A DNA stretch of 38,086 nucleotides, taken from positions 1-38,086 of the forward strand of contig JAFOVD010000035.1 of assembly GCA_017392525.1 (NCBI GenBank), in the 5' to 3' direction. Below the pieces are notes generated by a model, which was not told where the DNA came from, did no database searches, and saw nothing but the letters and a program-made list of their open reading frames with translations. Below are positions 19,445 through 28,158 of this stretch, piece by piece; the stretch's first letter is position 1; every line of letters begins with the position of its first letter. Both the position numbers and the translations under genes were made by a program. This DNA is from Lachnospiraceae bacterium. Its GTDB lineage: Bacteria > Bacillota > Clostridia > Lachnospirales > Lachnospiraceae.

Positions 19445-19561
19445 CTACGAACCATTTCGTAGCATTTGCACCGTGATATGTGGATTTTTCCATCACGGAT
19501 GATCTTATTCCCAGCTCATTTTTTGAACAATCAGTTCCTTCCGCGCTGCTTATTTCGCGGA
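19445..19561 (-). promoter_or_regulatory. Structured leader before rpmG (three hairpins)
   Basis: Three perfect stems follow one another on the minus strand: TCCGCG/CGCGGA (19540-19545 with 19556-19561), CCGTGAT/ATCACGG (19471-19477 with 19492-19498) and CTACGAA/TTCGTAG (19445-19451 with 19456-19462). None has a T-run, so they are not terminators. If transcription starts near 19623 the leader is about 215 bases long. No known leader family was recognised. Confidence 0.5.
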
Positions 19562-19598
19562 TTTCAGCCGATTTTTACTGTTCCCTAAAAAAGAGCAT

Positions 19599-19653
19599 AA
19601 AAAAAAGACCTAACTTCCATCGCTAAACTAATGTAGCATAGGAAACTAGGTCT
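19599..19653 (-). terminator. Terminator of the leftward glycosyltransferase operon
   Basis: Directly after the stop codon at 19655, arms 19641-19653 and 19606-19618 form a 13-bp stem (two G-T pairs). It is followed by eight T on the minus strand (19599-19606). The 22-base loop contains a further GCTA/TAGC pairing. The promoter of the rpmG operon overlaps it. Confidence 0.88.
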
Positions 19654-19658
19654 GTCAA
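19630..19658 (-). promoter_or_regulatory. Putative promoter of rpmG-secE-nusG-rplK-rplA
   Basis: On the minus strand TTGACA (19653-19658) overlaps the TGA stop of the upstream glycosyltransferase gene. After 17 bases comes TACATT (19630-19635), preceded by an extended -10 TGC. The -10 lies in the loop of the terminator hairpin. A weaker alternative is a TTGTTC and TAAGAT pair with 17-base spacing, about 100 bases further downstream. Confidence 0.6.
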
Positions 19659-20617
19659 TCTTTTATTTTTTTCAGCACCTCTTTTATTTCTGATTCAAAA
19701 ACTGTTTTCTGTTCTTTTATGATTTTTCTGTACTCTGCGAAATCATCCTGATGTTGTTTAAAATTTTCGCAAATGTCATGCAACAATAAATTGATTTCCT
19801 CCATACTCTGTGACGGATTTTCATATTTATATATAGAAGAAATCGGAACGTCTATATCATTTCCTGCACTCCCTCTGCGATTGGTAATAACACAACAGCC
19901 ATTAGCTGCAGCCTCCCTCGGAATACGGTCTCTGCCCGGATGTTCTCCGAAATCCACATATATTTTGGATGACTGCATGAGAATCACTTCTTCTTCCAAG
20001 GTAAGATTCACAAGAGGAATCCATTTTATCCAATTTGCATACTGCATCAATGGTTGCAATTCCCCGTATCCCTTCTTGGGATTATAAAGTGCAACATCTC
20101 TCCTTAACTCAACCGGATACAAGAACTGTCCATGCATATCATTTATATAATCCGTAAGCCAGAGAATCTTGTCCTGCGAAACATTCTTATTATATATGTA
20201 ATTTCTCGCATATTCAGACTGCACCAAATGGTACTCTGAACGTTCAATTATAGAATCCAGATTTTCTTCTCCTGTAGATTCTGTATAGTTATCTACGCTC
20301 ATCCACCAGAAAAAGATTCTAGCCTTTTTAATGACAGAAATACTATAGGATAGTCCTTCCGGAACTACAACAACATTTCCGGGCTGATCGATTTCTTCTA
20401 ATCCATGTGCCCGCTTTGTTACATAGATACGGTACCGCTCCGGTATTTCATTCTCCACACCAATTGCATCGATATAATTTGGATTTGACGCATCTACGTA
20501 ACAGACTTTTGCCTCAGTTTCATCTGCTAAAAATCTGTTACAAACTCCGCAAAACTGATGTGCCAGCTCCGGGCCGCCGGAAATAACTCCCGCAGGTGCT
20601 AATATATATATATTCAT
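19655..20617 (-). CDS. Glycosyltransferase-like protein (GT-B type)
   Basis: A 320-residue cytoplasmic protein with GT-B character. The N-terminus begins MNIYILAPAGVISGGPELAHQ, a typical first beta strand and glycine-rich loop. The C-terminal donor-side motif at 222-250 reads DFGEHPGRDRIPREAAANG, then CCVITNRRGSAG, which resembles sequences in polysaccharide and protein glycosylation enzymes. The last 30 residues are charged and helical (IIKEQKTVFESEIKEVLKKI). It is the last gene of the seven-gene leftward operon, 28 bases after the 796-residue two-domain enzyme. Donor and acceptor cannot be told from the sequence. Confidence 0.75.
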   Translation of the reverse strand: MNIYILAPAGVISGGPELAHQFCGVCNRFLADETEAKVCYVDASNPNYIDAIGVENEIPERYRIYVTKRAHGLEEIDQPGNVVVVPEGLSYSISVIKKARIFFWWMSVDNYTESTGEENLDSIIERSEYHLVQSEYARNYIYNKNVSQDKILWLTDYINDMHGQFLYPVELRRDVALYNPKKGYGELQPLMQYANWIKWIPLVNLTLEEEVILMQSSKIYVDFGEHPGRDRIPREAAANGCCVITNRRGSAGNDIDVPISSIYKYENPSQSMEEINLLLHDICENFKQHQDDFAEYRKIIKEQKTVFESEIKEVLKKIKD

Positions 20618-20645
20618 TCTACGCCTTTCCCACCTTCACTTATTG

Positions 20646-23036
20646 CTACAACTGTTCAAGAAGATCTCGATCCATCTCTCCAGCACGTTTTGCCCATGTT
20701 TCCAAGCGCAGTGCCCGTTCTCTTCCTGTATCCGCAATCTTCTGCATCATTTCTGCATCTGACAAAAGCCGCTTTACAAGTTCCGGAACCTCTTCCAGTG
20801 TCGGATATCTGTAATTATCCTGCTTACGCTCCAGCTCAAACATCACAAGTTCCGGGCTATCCGATAGAATACCCTTGCCTGCTGCAACCCCTTCTAATTT
20901 ACCGAGATTATCCCGTACACCATTGAAGTTTTCCTTCATATAGATGGAAGTATCCGTAAGAGCCACTGCCCCTGAAAGCATACCGTTAAACACACGATCA
21001 TGGGTACCATCTTTGAACCAGGTCATGGTACTTAATACGATTTTGGCATCATGCATCTTCTTTACCACATCATCCGCTGAAATTCTTCCGCCAAAATGAA
21101 CATTTGGCGACGTAATAAAATCACATTCCTCCCAACCGGTACCATATAACTCTATTGATACACCAGCCTCTGCCAACAACCGAACAGTACATTCTCTAAA
21201 ATACGAAACAGCCAAAATGTCTACATAATGCAACTTTTCGATAATCCAGTTTAACTCATCATCCATCACGCGAAGTCCACGACTCAGTAGCTGTTTCTCA
21301 ATAACCGCCTCTGTTGTCTCTGATGGGTGCTCGATTAATTCTCGAAATGAATCAACGGCAACCTCTTCCATATCTATATTATAATTCTTAAACTCTGTAC
21401 TAAAATCCGGTTTGATTTGGTCAATAAATATGCGAGGCAGGTTACCTGCATAGATAACATCTATTTTTCTGTCCTGAATCTTTGGAACCTTCAGATCTGT
21501 TTCTATACCGCCATGGGCTATAAATCCGGTTATACCAATCTGCGGATAAAATCTCTGTACATACTTCATCTGATTTCGATCCGGACATAATACGATTCCC
21601 GTAGAAGGAGTCATATCCATTGCTTTCTTGTGAGCAAATGGATGATCCATCAAGAAATTAATAAAAGGCACCTGCATTTGCTCCCACACGTTTTTCCCTT
21701 CTACCAATTCCATATTCATACAGGTATTGTTAAATGCTATCGCCGCTGTTACCGGAGAATCAATGAAACTTTCCATTTCCTTAAGAGACTCCATAACATT
21801 TTGGTTGTCAAATTTCATCACCTCGTAGCCCAGCTTACGAAATTCCGGTTCCATTGCCAGCATAAAGATATCCAAAGTATCTCTTCCGGAAATCGTCAGA
21901 ATCAGTTTTCTTCTTCTGCATATATGAGACATAATTTCTACAACACGAGGTTCAAACACAGACATTGCATATTTTTCATTATAATTCTGCCGCGCTCTCT
22001 CACAGATTTCTTTGTAATCCGAGTCTCCAAGATTTACCACACGTTCCAGCGCACTGCAAAGTGCCGGTACATCTTCCGACGTAAAAACAAACCCATTCCA
22101 TCCATCCGTCAGATCATCTGCCACTCCACATACATCGGAAATGATTACCGGGCGGTGCATCATCATGGCCTCACAAGCCACCGTTGGCATCGGTTCAATT
22201 CTGGATGGAACCAAAAGATAATCCATCTCGCTCATTAGATTCAGCACCGTCTCGTGAGACTGTCTTGGAATGTGAATTACCTCGTCATACTTCTCAGAAG
22301 CCTCAATCACCGGGCCTAAAATCTTTGGATCAGCCTTGTCTCCATCCTCTTCACCGCAAAACACAAAGAGACATCTCTTTCGTACTGCATCCGGCAATCT
22401 TTGAATCGCATTTATTGCATAATCTTGTCCCTTTACATTGCCATAAACAGCCACCGTAAAAAAACGGATTTTCTTATGTCCGGGATCCCACTGCTCAAAA
22501 TCAATATTATAAGTGTCTTCCTGTAGAAGATTTAACAGTTTTGAAAGTCCGGATGCATCATATGCATCCTTGACACCAAAATGCAATATTGGTGTCCACA
22601 CACCATATCGTTTCTGAATCACCCGTTGCACATATCCACTTACCGAATAAATATGAATATTTGTCGGCAGACTTGCCATATCCGGAATAACTGATTTGAA
22701 ATACTCGAAGAAATGCTCCCCTTCATGAATCCACCAAAGCACCGGGATACGCGTCAACTTCATGATATGAATCACTTCATATCCCAGTAAGGTATTCACA
22801 ATCACCCCGTCATATGTGGATAGTTTTGCACGAAACGCCACCTCACGGTGGATAAACTGGTTTTGAATCCGAAGAGAAATGCCCATTTCTTCTACATCTT
22901 TTCTTAGCTCCCCATCCAGAAGCGAAATCATATCTATGTCATGACCCGCATCCTTCAGCGTTCGCACCATATCCAAGAGAACTATGGGCGCACCCGTATG
23001 TGATAATTGATGTGTAATAACTAAAATTTTTGCCAT
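20646..23036 (-). CDS. Two-domain glycosyltransferase: GT4 fused to a CgeB-like domain
   Basis: A protein of 796 residues. Residues 1-370 form a GT4-type enzyme: a GT-B N-terminal loop (VITHQLSHTGAPIVLLDMV, with GAP in place of GG) and the E-x7-E donor motif at E281-E289 (RIEPMPTVACEA). Residues about 376-796 form a second unit of the CgeB/glycosyl-transferase group 1 type. It has FLMDHPF at 461-467, DVIYAGNLPR at 526-535 and TWFKDGTHDRVFNGMLSG at 672-689. The second unit is closely similar to the free-standing protein at 32331-33560. ATG 23036 (MAKILVITH) was chosen because a GGGGGGAG run precedes it; an in-frame ATG at 23048 is possible. It begins 14 bases after the DUF4422 gene. Confidence 0.82.
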   Translation of the reverse strand: MAKILVITHQLSHTGAPIVLLDMVRTLKDAGHDIDMISLLDGELRKDVEEMGISLRIQNQFIHREVAFRAKLSTYDGVIVNTLLGYEVIHIMKLTRIPVLWWIHEGEHFFEYFKSVIPDMASLPTNIHIYSVSGYVQRVIQKRYGVWTPILHFGVKDAYDASGLSKLLNLLQEDTYNIDFEQWDPGHKKIRFFTVAVYGNVKGQDYAINAIQRLPDAVRKRCLFVFCGEEDGDKADPKILGPVIEASEKYDEVIHIPRQSHETVLNLMSEMDYLLVPSRIEPMPTVACEAMMMHRPVIISDVCGVADDLTDGWNGFVFTSEDVPALCSALERVVNLGDSDYKEICERARQNYNEKYAMSVFEPRVVEIMSHICRRRKLILTISGRDTLDIFMLAMEPEFRKLGYEVMKFDNQNVMESLKEMESFIDSPVTAAIAFNNTCMNMELVEGKNVWEQMQVPFINFLMDHPFAHKKAMDMTPSTGIVLCPDRNQMKYVQRFYPQIGITGFIAHGGIETDLKVPKIQDRKIDVIYAGNLPRIFIDQIKPDFSTEFKNYNIDMEEVAVDSFRELIEHPSETTEAVIEKQLLSRGLRVMDDELNWIIEKLHYVDILAVSYFRECTVRLLAEAGVSIELYGTGWEECDFITSPNVHFGGRISADDVVKKMHDAKIVLSTMTWFKDGTHDRVFNGMLSGAVALTDTSIYMKENFNGVRDNLGKLEGVAAGKGILSDSPELVMFELERKQDNYRYPTLEEVPELVKRLLSDAEMMQKIADTGRERALRLETWAKRAGEMDRDLLEQL

Positions 23037-23050
23037 AGCTCCCCCCATAC

Positions 23051-24235
23051 TTACTGCTGCTGAATCGCAAGATTGGCGTATACCATTGTATTTTCATTAT
23101 CGCCTTCTGCCATAAACTGTTCTGCCATATTACTATAAAGCAACATCCTCTGTACCTTATCCGGAAGATACTGACTCACAATAAATGCCAGTGCTACCGC
23201 AGAAACCGACTCATCTTTAATATACTGTATCAAATCCTTAATAGCCTTATCGTCTCCGGTATCCTGAAGAAATTCCAGTAAGAAATCCCGGATTTGGTAA
23301 ATCAGATCCACCATGGCATCCGCATCTCTTCCCTCATAGATACGCCGCACCACATGCAACGATTTCTCCAGTTCATAAATCTGAATCACAAAACAGTAAT
23401 TAATGAAATGAACCGTGCCATTACTTAACTGGAAATAATCCGGATGGGAAACCTTCAACTTCTCATAGCACTTAATAGCGCCATCCATATCATCCGAATT
23501 AATCATTCTTTTTAAATCCCAACATGCTTCCATTGCATCGGATTTCGCGCCAAACAGCGACACGTCGCTCTCTATAAAATCGATGCGATTATGTAAAATC
23601 CAGACTGTCAAAAGCCGCTCGGACAAAAATCCGTATACACGCTTGTTATAGTCGTCATATCCCGTCATATCCATATGGGATTCCACTTCAAACAGGATTG
23701 CAAACAACCACTCACAATAACAATCCAATATATCCGATGACGTGATTATCATATTGGCGAAATGCATCCGCTTCCCATTCATAAATGCCTCAAACGTAGG
23801 CAAATACTCAGGAGAAATCTTTCGAATTGCTTCCTCCGCAAGAACCAAATCCTTGGCCATATGATTCTCAACATATTGTTCTCTAACAGTTGATTCAAGC
23901 ATCAACTCCGGTGTTAAGATTGCCTGATGGCTGCCCATAATCCGGCGAACCTCAGCTTCATTCACAGGCTTTTCATCACGGTTCACAAAATATCTACGAT
24001 AATGCACCAGACCGGTAATTTCAGTTTTTGGCGCATTCTTCCACATCCAATACAGGCCAGTCAGCTCCGAATAATTGCGGTTTTTCTGAGAAATATTTTC
24101 TCCCTCATCATCCCGCTGATATCCCAGATCTTCTCCCAATGCAGCTCCCACCTGAAGGGATGTATAACCCTCAACCTCCGGTGGTGTATATTTTCTATGT
24201 GTCATAATATAGATATTCATCTGCTTCTGTTCCAT
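23051..24235 (-). CDS. DUF4422-type capsular/surface glycosyltransferase-like protein
   Basis: A 394-residue protein. The N-terminal part, about 1-225, matches the DUF4422 type of sugar-transferase-like proteins from polysaccharide loci: NIYIMTHRKYTPP at the start, then LTGLYWMWKNA and ITGLVHYRRYF between 58 and 83. The remaining 150 or so residues are helical with no motif I recognise, an extension beyond a plain DUF4422 protein. The start at 24235 lies 4 bases after the stop of the cytidylyltransferase fusion, which suggests translational coupling; no strong ribosome binding site is seen. Whether it transfers a sugar, and which one, is inferred only from the family. Confidence 0.75.
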   Translation of the reverse strand: MEQKQMNIYIMTHRKYTPPEVEGYTSLQVGAALGEDLGYQRDDEGENISQKNRNYSELTGLYWMWKNAPKTEITGLVHYRRYFVNRDEKPVNEAEVRRIMGSHQAILTPELMLESTVREQYVENHMAKDLVLAEEAIRKISPEYLPTFEAFMNGKRMHFANMIITSSDILDCYCEWLFAILFEVESHMDMTGYDDYNKRVYGFLSERLLTVWILHNRIDFIESDVSLFGAKSDAMEACWDLKRMINSDDMDGAIKCYEKLKVSHPDYFQLSNGTVHFINYCFVIQIYELEKSLHVVRRIYEGRDADAMVDLIYQIRDFLLEFLQDTGDDKAIKDLIQYIKDESVSAVALAFIVSQYLPDKVQRMLLYSNMAEQFMAEGDNENTMVYANLAIQQQ

Positions 24236-24239
24236 ACTT

Positions 24240-25583
24240 CTATTTCATCCCGCGCTCTTCCTGCATAAATCTCTCCACAACATCTGCCATTCGAATAGAC
24301 TCTTCTGCTGTCAATTTAAAGTCCTTTTTATCAGACCTGTTTATCTTGGAAACAAACTCTGCCAACTCGTATCTGAGTCCGTCCCCCATAAAATTCATCT
24401 CATAATGATCCACCTTTTCGGCATCTTCATATCTTATATCGAACTTTTTCGTCAACCACCATGGAGACGGCGCAAGAATATATCCCTTTGATCCGGAAAT
24501 AACCAGATTTCCTTCTGACTTAACACCTACCCCCATCTTTGCAGTGGCCATACCTCCCTTATAGCGAAACTGTATCTTCGTATAAAGGTCCAGGCCATTT
24601 TCATCTCTTATACTATCGATTCGAACATCTTCATAATCCAAACCAAATATTTTAAATATCGGTAACATCGTATATCCGGCAAACTCCAGAAAAGCACCAC
24701 CATACTGCGCATCTGTCCGCTCTCTCGATTGTTCATCTGCCAATCGTGTGAACGTCGCCTCAACATCACGAATCTCACCTATTTTTCCACTCTTTGCCAC
24801 ATTTAAAAGTTGCTGAAAACTTGGAGCATACGCAGTTCGAATCCCCTCCATCAGAATCACATTCTTCTCCTTGGCAAGGTGATATAGTTCCATCGTCTTC
24901 TCACGGGTAAATGCCAACGGCTTTTCACTTAAAACGTGTTTTCCGGCCTGTAGCACGCGTTTTGCATAGTCATAATGTGTCTCATTAGGAGATGCAATGT
25001 AAACTGCGTCCACAGAAGAAACAAAACCATCAAAATCGTCCGTCTGAACTTCAATCTGATATTTTGACTGAAACGCTCTGGCGCTCTCTACAATCGGATT
25101 ATATACAGCTCCAACATATGCACCACTGACGTATCTGGACTCATTAATAAAACGAGGCGCCATACGTCCCGAACCAATTACTCCAATCTGTAAAATCGGC
25201 GTCTCATGTTCTCGTATAAGGGTTGATGAGATATTCGGTGTTCTAGGGAGATATCTCACTTCACAATATGCATTGAGATAGTCAAACTTCCCGGTCCAAT
25301 CCGAACCAACGGTAAAAATATCGATATCATATTTCTGAATATCTTCTATTTTCTGCCCTTCGTGGTCTTCTACAATTATTTCATCCGCAAATCCTGTTTT
25401 CCGCACATTTTCTATGCGCGTAACTATAGGATCCACAACATTCATCTTGCCACGCATCTGGTCGAAATGTTCCGTTGTCACACCGACGATCAGATAATCG
25501 CCCAATTCTTTTGCATGTTTTAGTAAATTATAATGACCCACATGAAACAAATCATATGTTCCATATGTAATTACTTTTTTCAT
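24240..25583 (-). CDS. Cytidylyltransferase fused to a Gfo/Idh/MocA oxidoreductase
   Basis: A 447-residue protein with two enzymes in one chain. Residues 1-125 form a TagD-like nucleotidyltransferase with YGTYDLFHVGHYNLL (HxGH at 14-17) and RTPNISSTLIR at 114-124. This resembles glycerol-3-phosphate cytidylyltransferases that make CDP-linked polyols. Residues about 131-447 are an NAD(P)-dependent Gfo/Idh/MocA oxidoreductase. It has the nucleotide loop GVIGSGRMA at 134-142, VYIASPNETH, and the EKP motif at 220-222 in KHVLSEKPLAF. GAGGAG precedes the ATG. A reasonable inference is that it makes and activates a reduced or oxidised sugar-alcohol unit used by the neighbouring transferases. The exact substrate is unknown. 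Confidence 0.85.
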   Translation of the reverse strand: MKKVITYGTYDLFHVGHYNLLKHAKELGDYLIVGVTTEHFDQMRGKMNVVDPIVTRIENVRKTGFADEIIVEDHEGQKIEDIQKYDIDIFTVGSDWTGKFDYLNAYCEVRYLPRTPNISSTLIREHETPILQIGVIGSGRMAPRFINESRYVSGAYVGAVYNPIVESARAFQSKYQIEVQTDDFDGFVSSVDAVYIASPNETHYDYAKRVLQAGKHVLSEKPLAFTREKTMELYHLAKEKNVILMEGIRTAYAPSFQQLLNVAKSGKIGEIRDVEATFTRLADEQSRERTDAQYGGAFLEFAGYTMLPIFKIFGLDYEDVRIDSIRDENGLDLYTKIQFRYKGGMATAKMGVGVKSEGNLVISGSKGYILAPSPWWLTKKFDIRYEDAEKVDHYEMNFMGDGLRYELAEFVSKINRSDKKDFKLTAEESIRMADVVERFMQEERGMK

Positions 25584-25624
25584 TCGAGTATCTCCTCATA
25601 AACTGTCATCCCCATGCGCACGAC

Positions 25625-25990
25625 TTACTCCTCAGCAAGAGCTTTCGCTATTTCCCCAAACCTCTCAAAAAACGGAATCAAATCCTGTTCAATAGATGCA
25701 GCTATTTTACTGTCATCTTTACTCTGATAAGCAGCACTAAAACTCTTAAAGATTTCATTGGACTGCGCCTCATTAACCTGTTCATCATTCTCATTAACCA
25801 GGTCCATTGTACGATTCAGAATCTGAATCTCCCAGTTTACGCCGTCAATAACAGCTTTCAGATACTCATCTGTATCTTCTTTTCTATCATCCTTTAATTC
25901 CTGTGCGACATTACTCAATCCGCGAAGCAATCTTGGATTATAATCCACTACTGCCTTCATCGCTTCAATCTTTTCTTCCCTCATTTCCAT
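25625..25990 (-). CDS. Small helical protein, function unknown
   Basis: A 121-residue, acidic, probably all-helical protein without signal peptide, membrane segment or cysteines. Charged repeats such as REEKIEAMKAVVDY and the C-terminal LIPFFERFGEIAKALAEE suggest a helical bundle. No family was recognised. It lies between the GT4 gene (13 bases upstream) and the cytidylyltransferase fusion, so it is probably part of the same operon. Its size and fold would fit an adaptor or chaperone for the glycosylation machinery or for flagellar subunits, but this is a guess from context. GGGAGG lies 8 bases before the ATG. Confidence 0.7.
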   Translation of the reverse strand: MEMREEKIEAMKAVVDYNPRLLRGLSNVAQELKDDRKEDTDEYLKAVIDGVNWEIQILNRTMDLVNENDEQVNEAQSNEIFKSFSAAYQSKDDSKIAASIEQDLIPFFERFGEIAKALAEE

Positions 25991-26003
25991 ACTTCAATCC
26001 TCC

Positions 26004-27080
26004 CTATTCTTCACTTATTTTATTCCAAAAATCTTCCATTGCAGATTGTTGTTCAAAAGATTTTACGCTCCCAACACAGGTTTCTCTGTCAGGAACCGGA
26101 AGCTTATTATCTGCAATATAATCCAAAATCTCTACAAGTTGCGAAACCTGCCCTGTCTCATACAAATATCCATTTTCTCCCGGTCGAATCAACTCAGGAG
26201 CAATGCCAACCGGCGTTGATATCACCGGTATTCCTGCCGCAAGCGCTTCTGCAATCACAAGAGCGAAGCCCTCATACTCCGATGCCAATGCGAGAAATTC
26301 GGCTCCATTTCTAATTCCATAAGCCCAAGGCTTTTCCTGCCATCCAAGCCACTTTACACGATGCGACACTTCCAACATGTCACCGATTTCCTCTAATCGG
26401 CTTCTGTCCTTGCCATCACCTATCAAAACCAATTCCCACGGGAATTTAGTACAGGCAATAGCACGAAGCAATATGTCTACCCCTTTTTCTTCCGAAAGTC
26501 TACCCACATATAGCAATGTATGCCCTGTCCTATTCTCGTTATGAACCTCTGACACTCCGGAAAGTTTTTCAGAATCAATCGGGTTATATATCATTGTTGC
26601 TTTGCCAACGCCTAACATGTTGTTAATCCGCTGTTCCTCTGCTTTGGTCAGGCAAAAAACCTTATCGGCAAACGCTAGACGTTCCATTCCGCCAACTCCG
26701 TATTTCTCATATATTTCAACAGGCGCATGTAGCCATGAGATTATACGGCAATCCGCCTCTCTTCCCAAAACCTTTAAAGCCCTTCTTGCAACATAGGCAA
26801 GAAATGGCCACGGCGTAGCCAATACCGCATCCGGCATACCGTTTGACTCAAGAAACACTCCATACAAATCCGTAAACTGCTCTATATCCTGCACCCGTTC
26901 TCTACGAAGCGGATAAAAATCAATTGATGCATTAAGCCACGGGGTACCATCCCAAACCATCTGTATAACGCGGACCTTGCAGCCCTTGCTTATAAGAAAT
27001 AATGCCGTCTGGTTGACCACCATTTCAACACCGCCCTGACCGGAATATGGAATTAAGATATCAACTTTCATTTCCGACAT
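26004..27080 (-). CDS. Glycosyltransferase family 4
   Basis: A 358-residue GT4 enzyme of GT-B fold. The N-terminal domain has PYSGQGGVEMVVNQ (11-24). The C-terminal domain shows LLYVGRLSEEKGVDILLRA (189-207) and the E-x7-E signature E270-E278 (EYEGFALVIAE), which binds the nucleotide-sugar donor, followed by AGIPVISTPVG. The start at 27080 overlaps the end of the GT2 gene by 20 bases, which suggests translational coupling; GGTGGAG precedes it. GT4 enzymes are retaining transferases, but donor and acceptor are not readable here. Confidence 0.88.
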   Translation of the reverse strand: MSEMKVDILIPYSGQGGVEMVVNQTALFLISKGCKVRVIQMVWDGTPWLNASIDFYPLRRERVQDIEQFTDLYGVFLESNGMPDAVLATPWPFLAYVARRALKVLGREADCRIISWLHAPVEIYEKYGVGGMERLAFADKVFCLTKAEEQRINNMLGVGKATMIYNPIDSEKLSGVSEVHNENRTGHTLLYVGRLSEEKGVDILLRAIACTKFPWELVLIGDGKDRSRLEEIGDMLEVSHRVKWLGWQEKPWAYGIRNGAEFLALASEYEGFALVIAEALAAGIPVISTPVGIAPELIRPGENGYLYETGQVSQLVEILDYIADNKLPVPDRETCVGSVKSFEQQSAMEDFWNKISEE

Positions 27081-28158
27081 GTTTTAACCACTCCACCAAT
27101 TTCTCCGGGCATTCATCATTTCTAGACATAATATCTACATCTTCCGGCGAAATCTTCGCATTGACATAGATATTATTATAACCATCTGATGCATATTCCT
27201 TTCGCATAGTTCTAAGAGCTTCCAATTGCTCCAAGGCGTCTGCTTCCTTCGCACGAATTACCGAATCTAATGCCTTGCTATCATAAAGGGTCTTTAATCC
27301 ACTAAGTACAACATTAATGGAATAAGAATATAACTGTAAAATAGCATATGATACCGCGTCTCTTATGCCGGGATAATTCTGAACTCCGGATACCTTATCA
27401 TATATAGCCTTCATTGCTGTAGAGGTACTATGATAATATTTTTCCACATCTACCGTCTTAGACAGGGACGAATTCGTGTCCCGATACAAATATAAAATCT
27501 GCTTTACATTTCCTACGCTCTTGGCCTTGGCAAATGCTTCAATCAAAAAATCCATATCTTCCAGCACATATTCTTGCCGGAAAGAAAGATGACAATTCTC
27601 TAAAAACTTTCTCTTAAAAATCTTAGTGCAATTATATCCCCCTGACGCAATCAATGTACTTCGCTTTTTTGAATCCAGTTTTCCGGTAAGTTCATCCGCT
27701 GTAAACAGAATCGCTGTATCATTTTTCTGATCATAAAATCCTGTATCAACAATGTCATAATGCTCCCCGTCGGCGCCTGTATAGCCGATTGCCTCCTCGT
27801 AGAGAAGTTCGTACATATGTGGGGTTATTGCATCATCTGAATCCACAAATCCGATATACTCCCCTGTTGCATACTGTAACGCGATATTTCTGGCATTTCC
27901 CGGACCCGCGTTCTCCTCCAATGGGATCAGAATTGTCCGATCCTCATAAGTTTCCTCAAAACGCTTTGCGATCGACAAACTATTGTCTGTCGATTTATCA
28001 TCCACGAGGATTACCTGCCATTCTTTCAACGTCTGTTTTGCAATACTGTCCAGGCATTCCTGAAGCGTATCTTCTGCATTATATATCGGAACAATTATAG
28101 ATACCTTTACTTCACTCACCCTCGTTTTTCCTCTCTTTAACTTCCTATTATTTACCAT
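27061..28158 (-). CDS. Glycosyltransferase family 2
   Basis: A GT-A fold family 2 transferase, 365 residues from the ATG at 28158. The core reads VKVSIIVPIYNAEDTLQECL, then LVDDKSTDNS (51-60) and the metal-binding DSDD at 106-109 (GFVDSDDA). The C-terminal 150 residues are helical. It is the first gene of the seven-gene leftward operon. The start is uncertain: GTG at 28119 would give MSEVKVSIIVP, closer to the usual GT2 N-terminus, and GAGAGG lies upstream of it. A TATAAT that overlaps the ATG would, if it is a promoter, force the GTG start. Confidence 0.88.
   Translation of the reverse strand: MVNNRKLKRGKTRVSEVKVSIIVPIYNAEDTLQECLDSIAKQTLKEWQVILVDDKSTDNSLSIAKRFEETYEDRTILIPLEENAGPGNARNIALQYATGEYIGFVDSDDAITPHMYELLYEEAIGYTGADGEHYDIVDTGFYDQKNDTAILFTADELTGKLDSKKRSTLIASGGYNCTKIFKRKFLENCHLSFRQEYVLEDMDFLIEAFAKAKSVGNVKQILYLYRDTNSSLSKTVDVEKYYHSTSTAMKAIYDKVSGVQNYPGIRDAVSYAILQLYSYSINVVLSGLKTLYDSKALDSVIRAKEADALEQLEALRTMRKEYASDGYNNIYVNAKISPEDVDIMSRNDECPEKLVEWLKHVGNES

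Noticed and set aside
21630-22238. 202-residue open frame on the + strand
   Set aside because: It lies antisense inside the well-supported two-domain glycosyltransferase gene, has low-complexity His/Arg/Phe-rich composition and no ribosome binding site.
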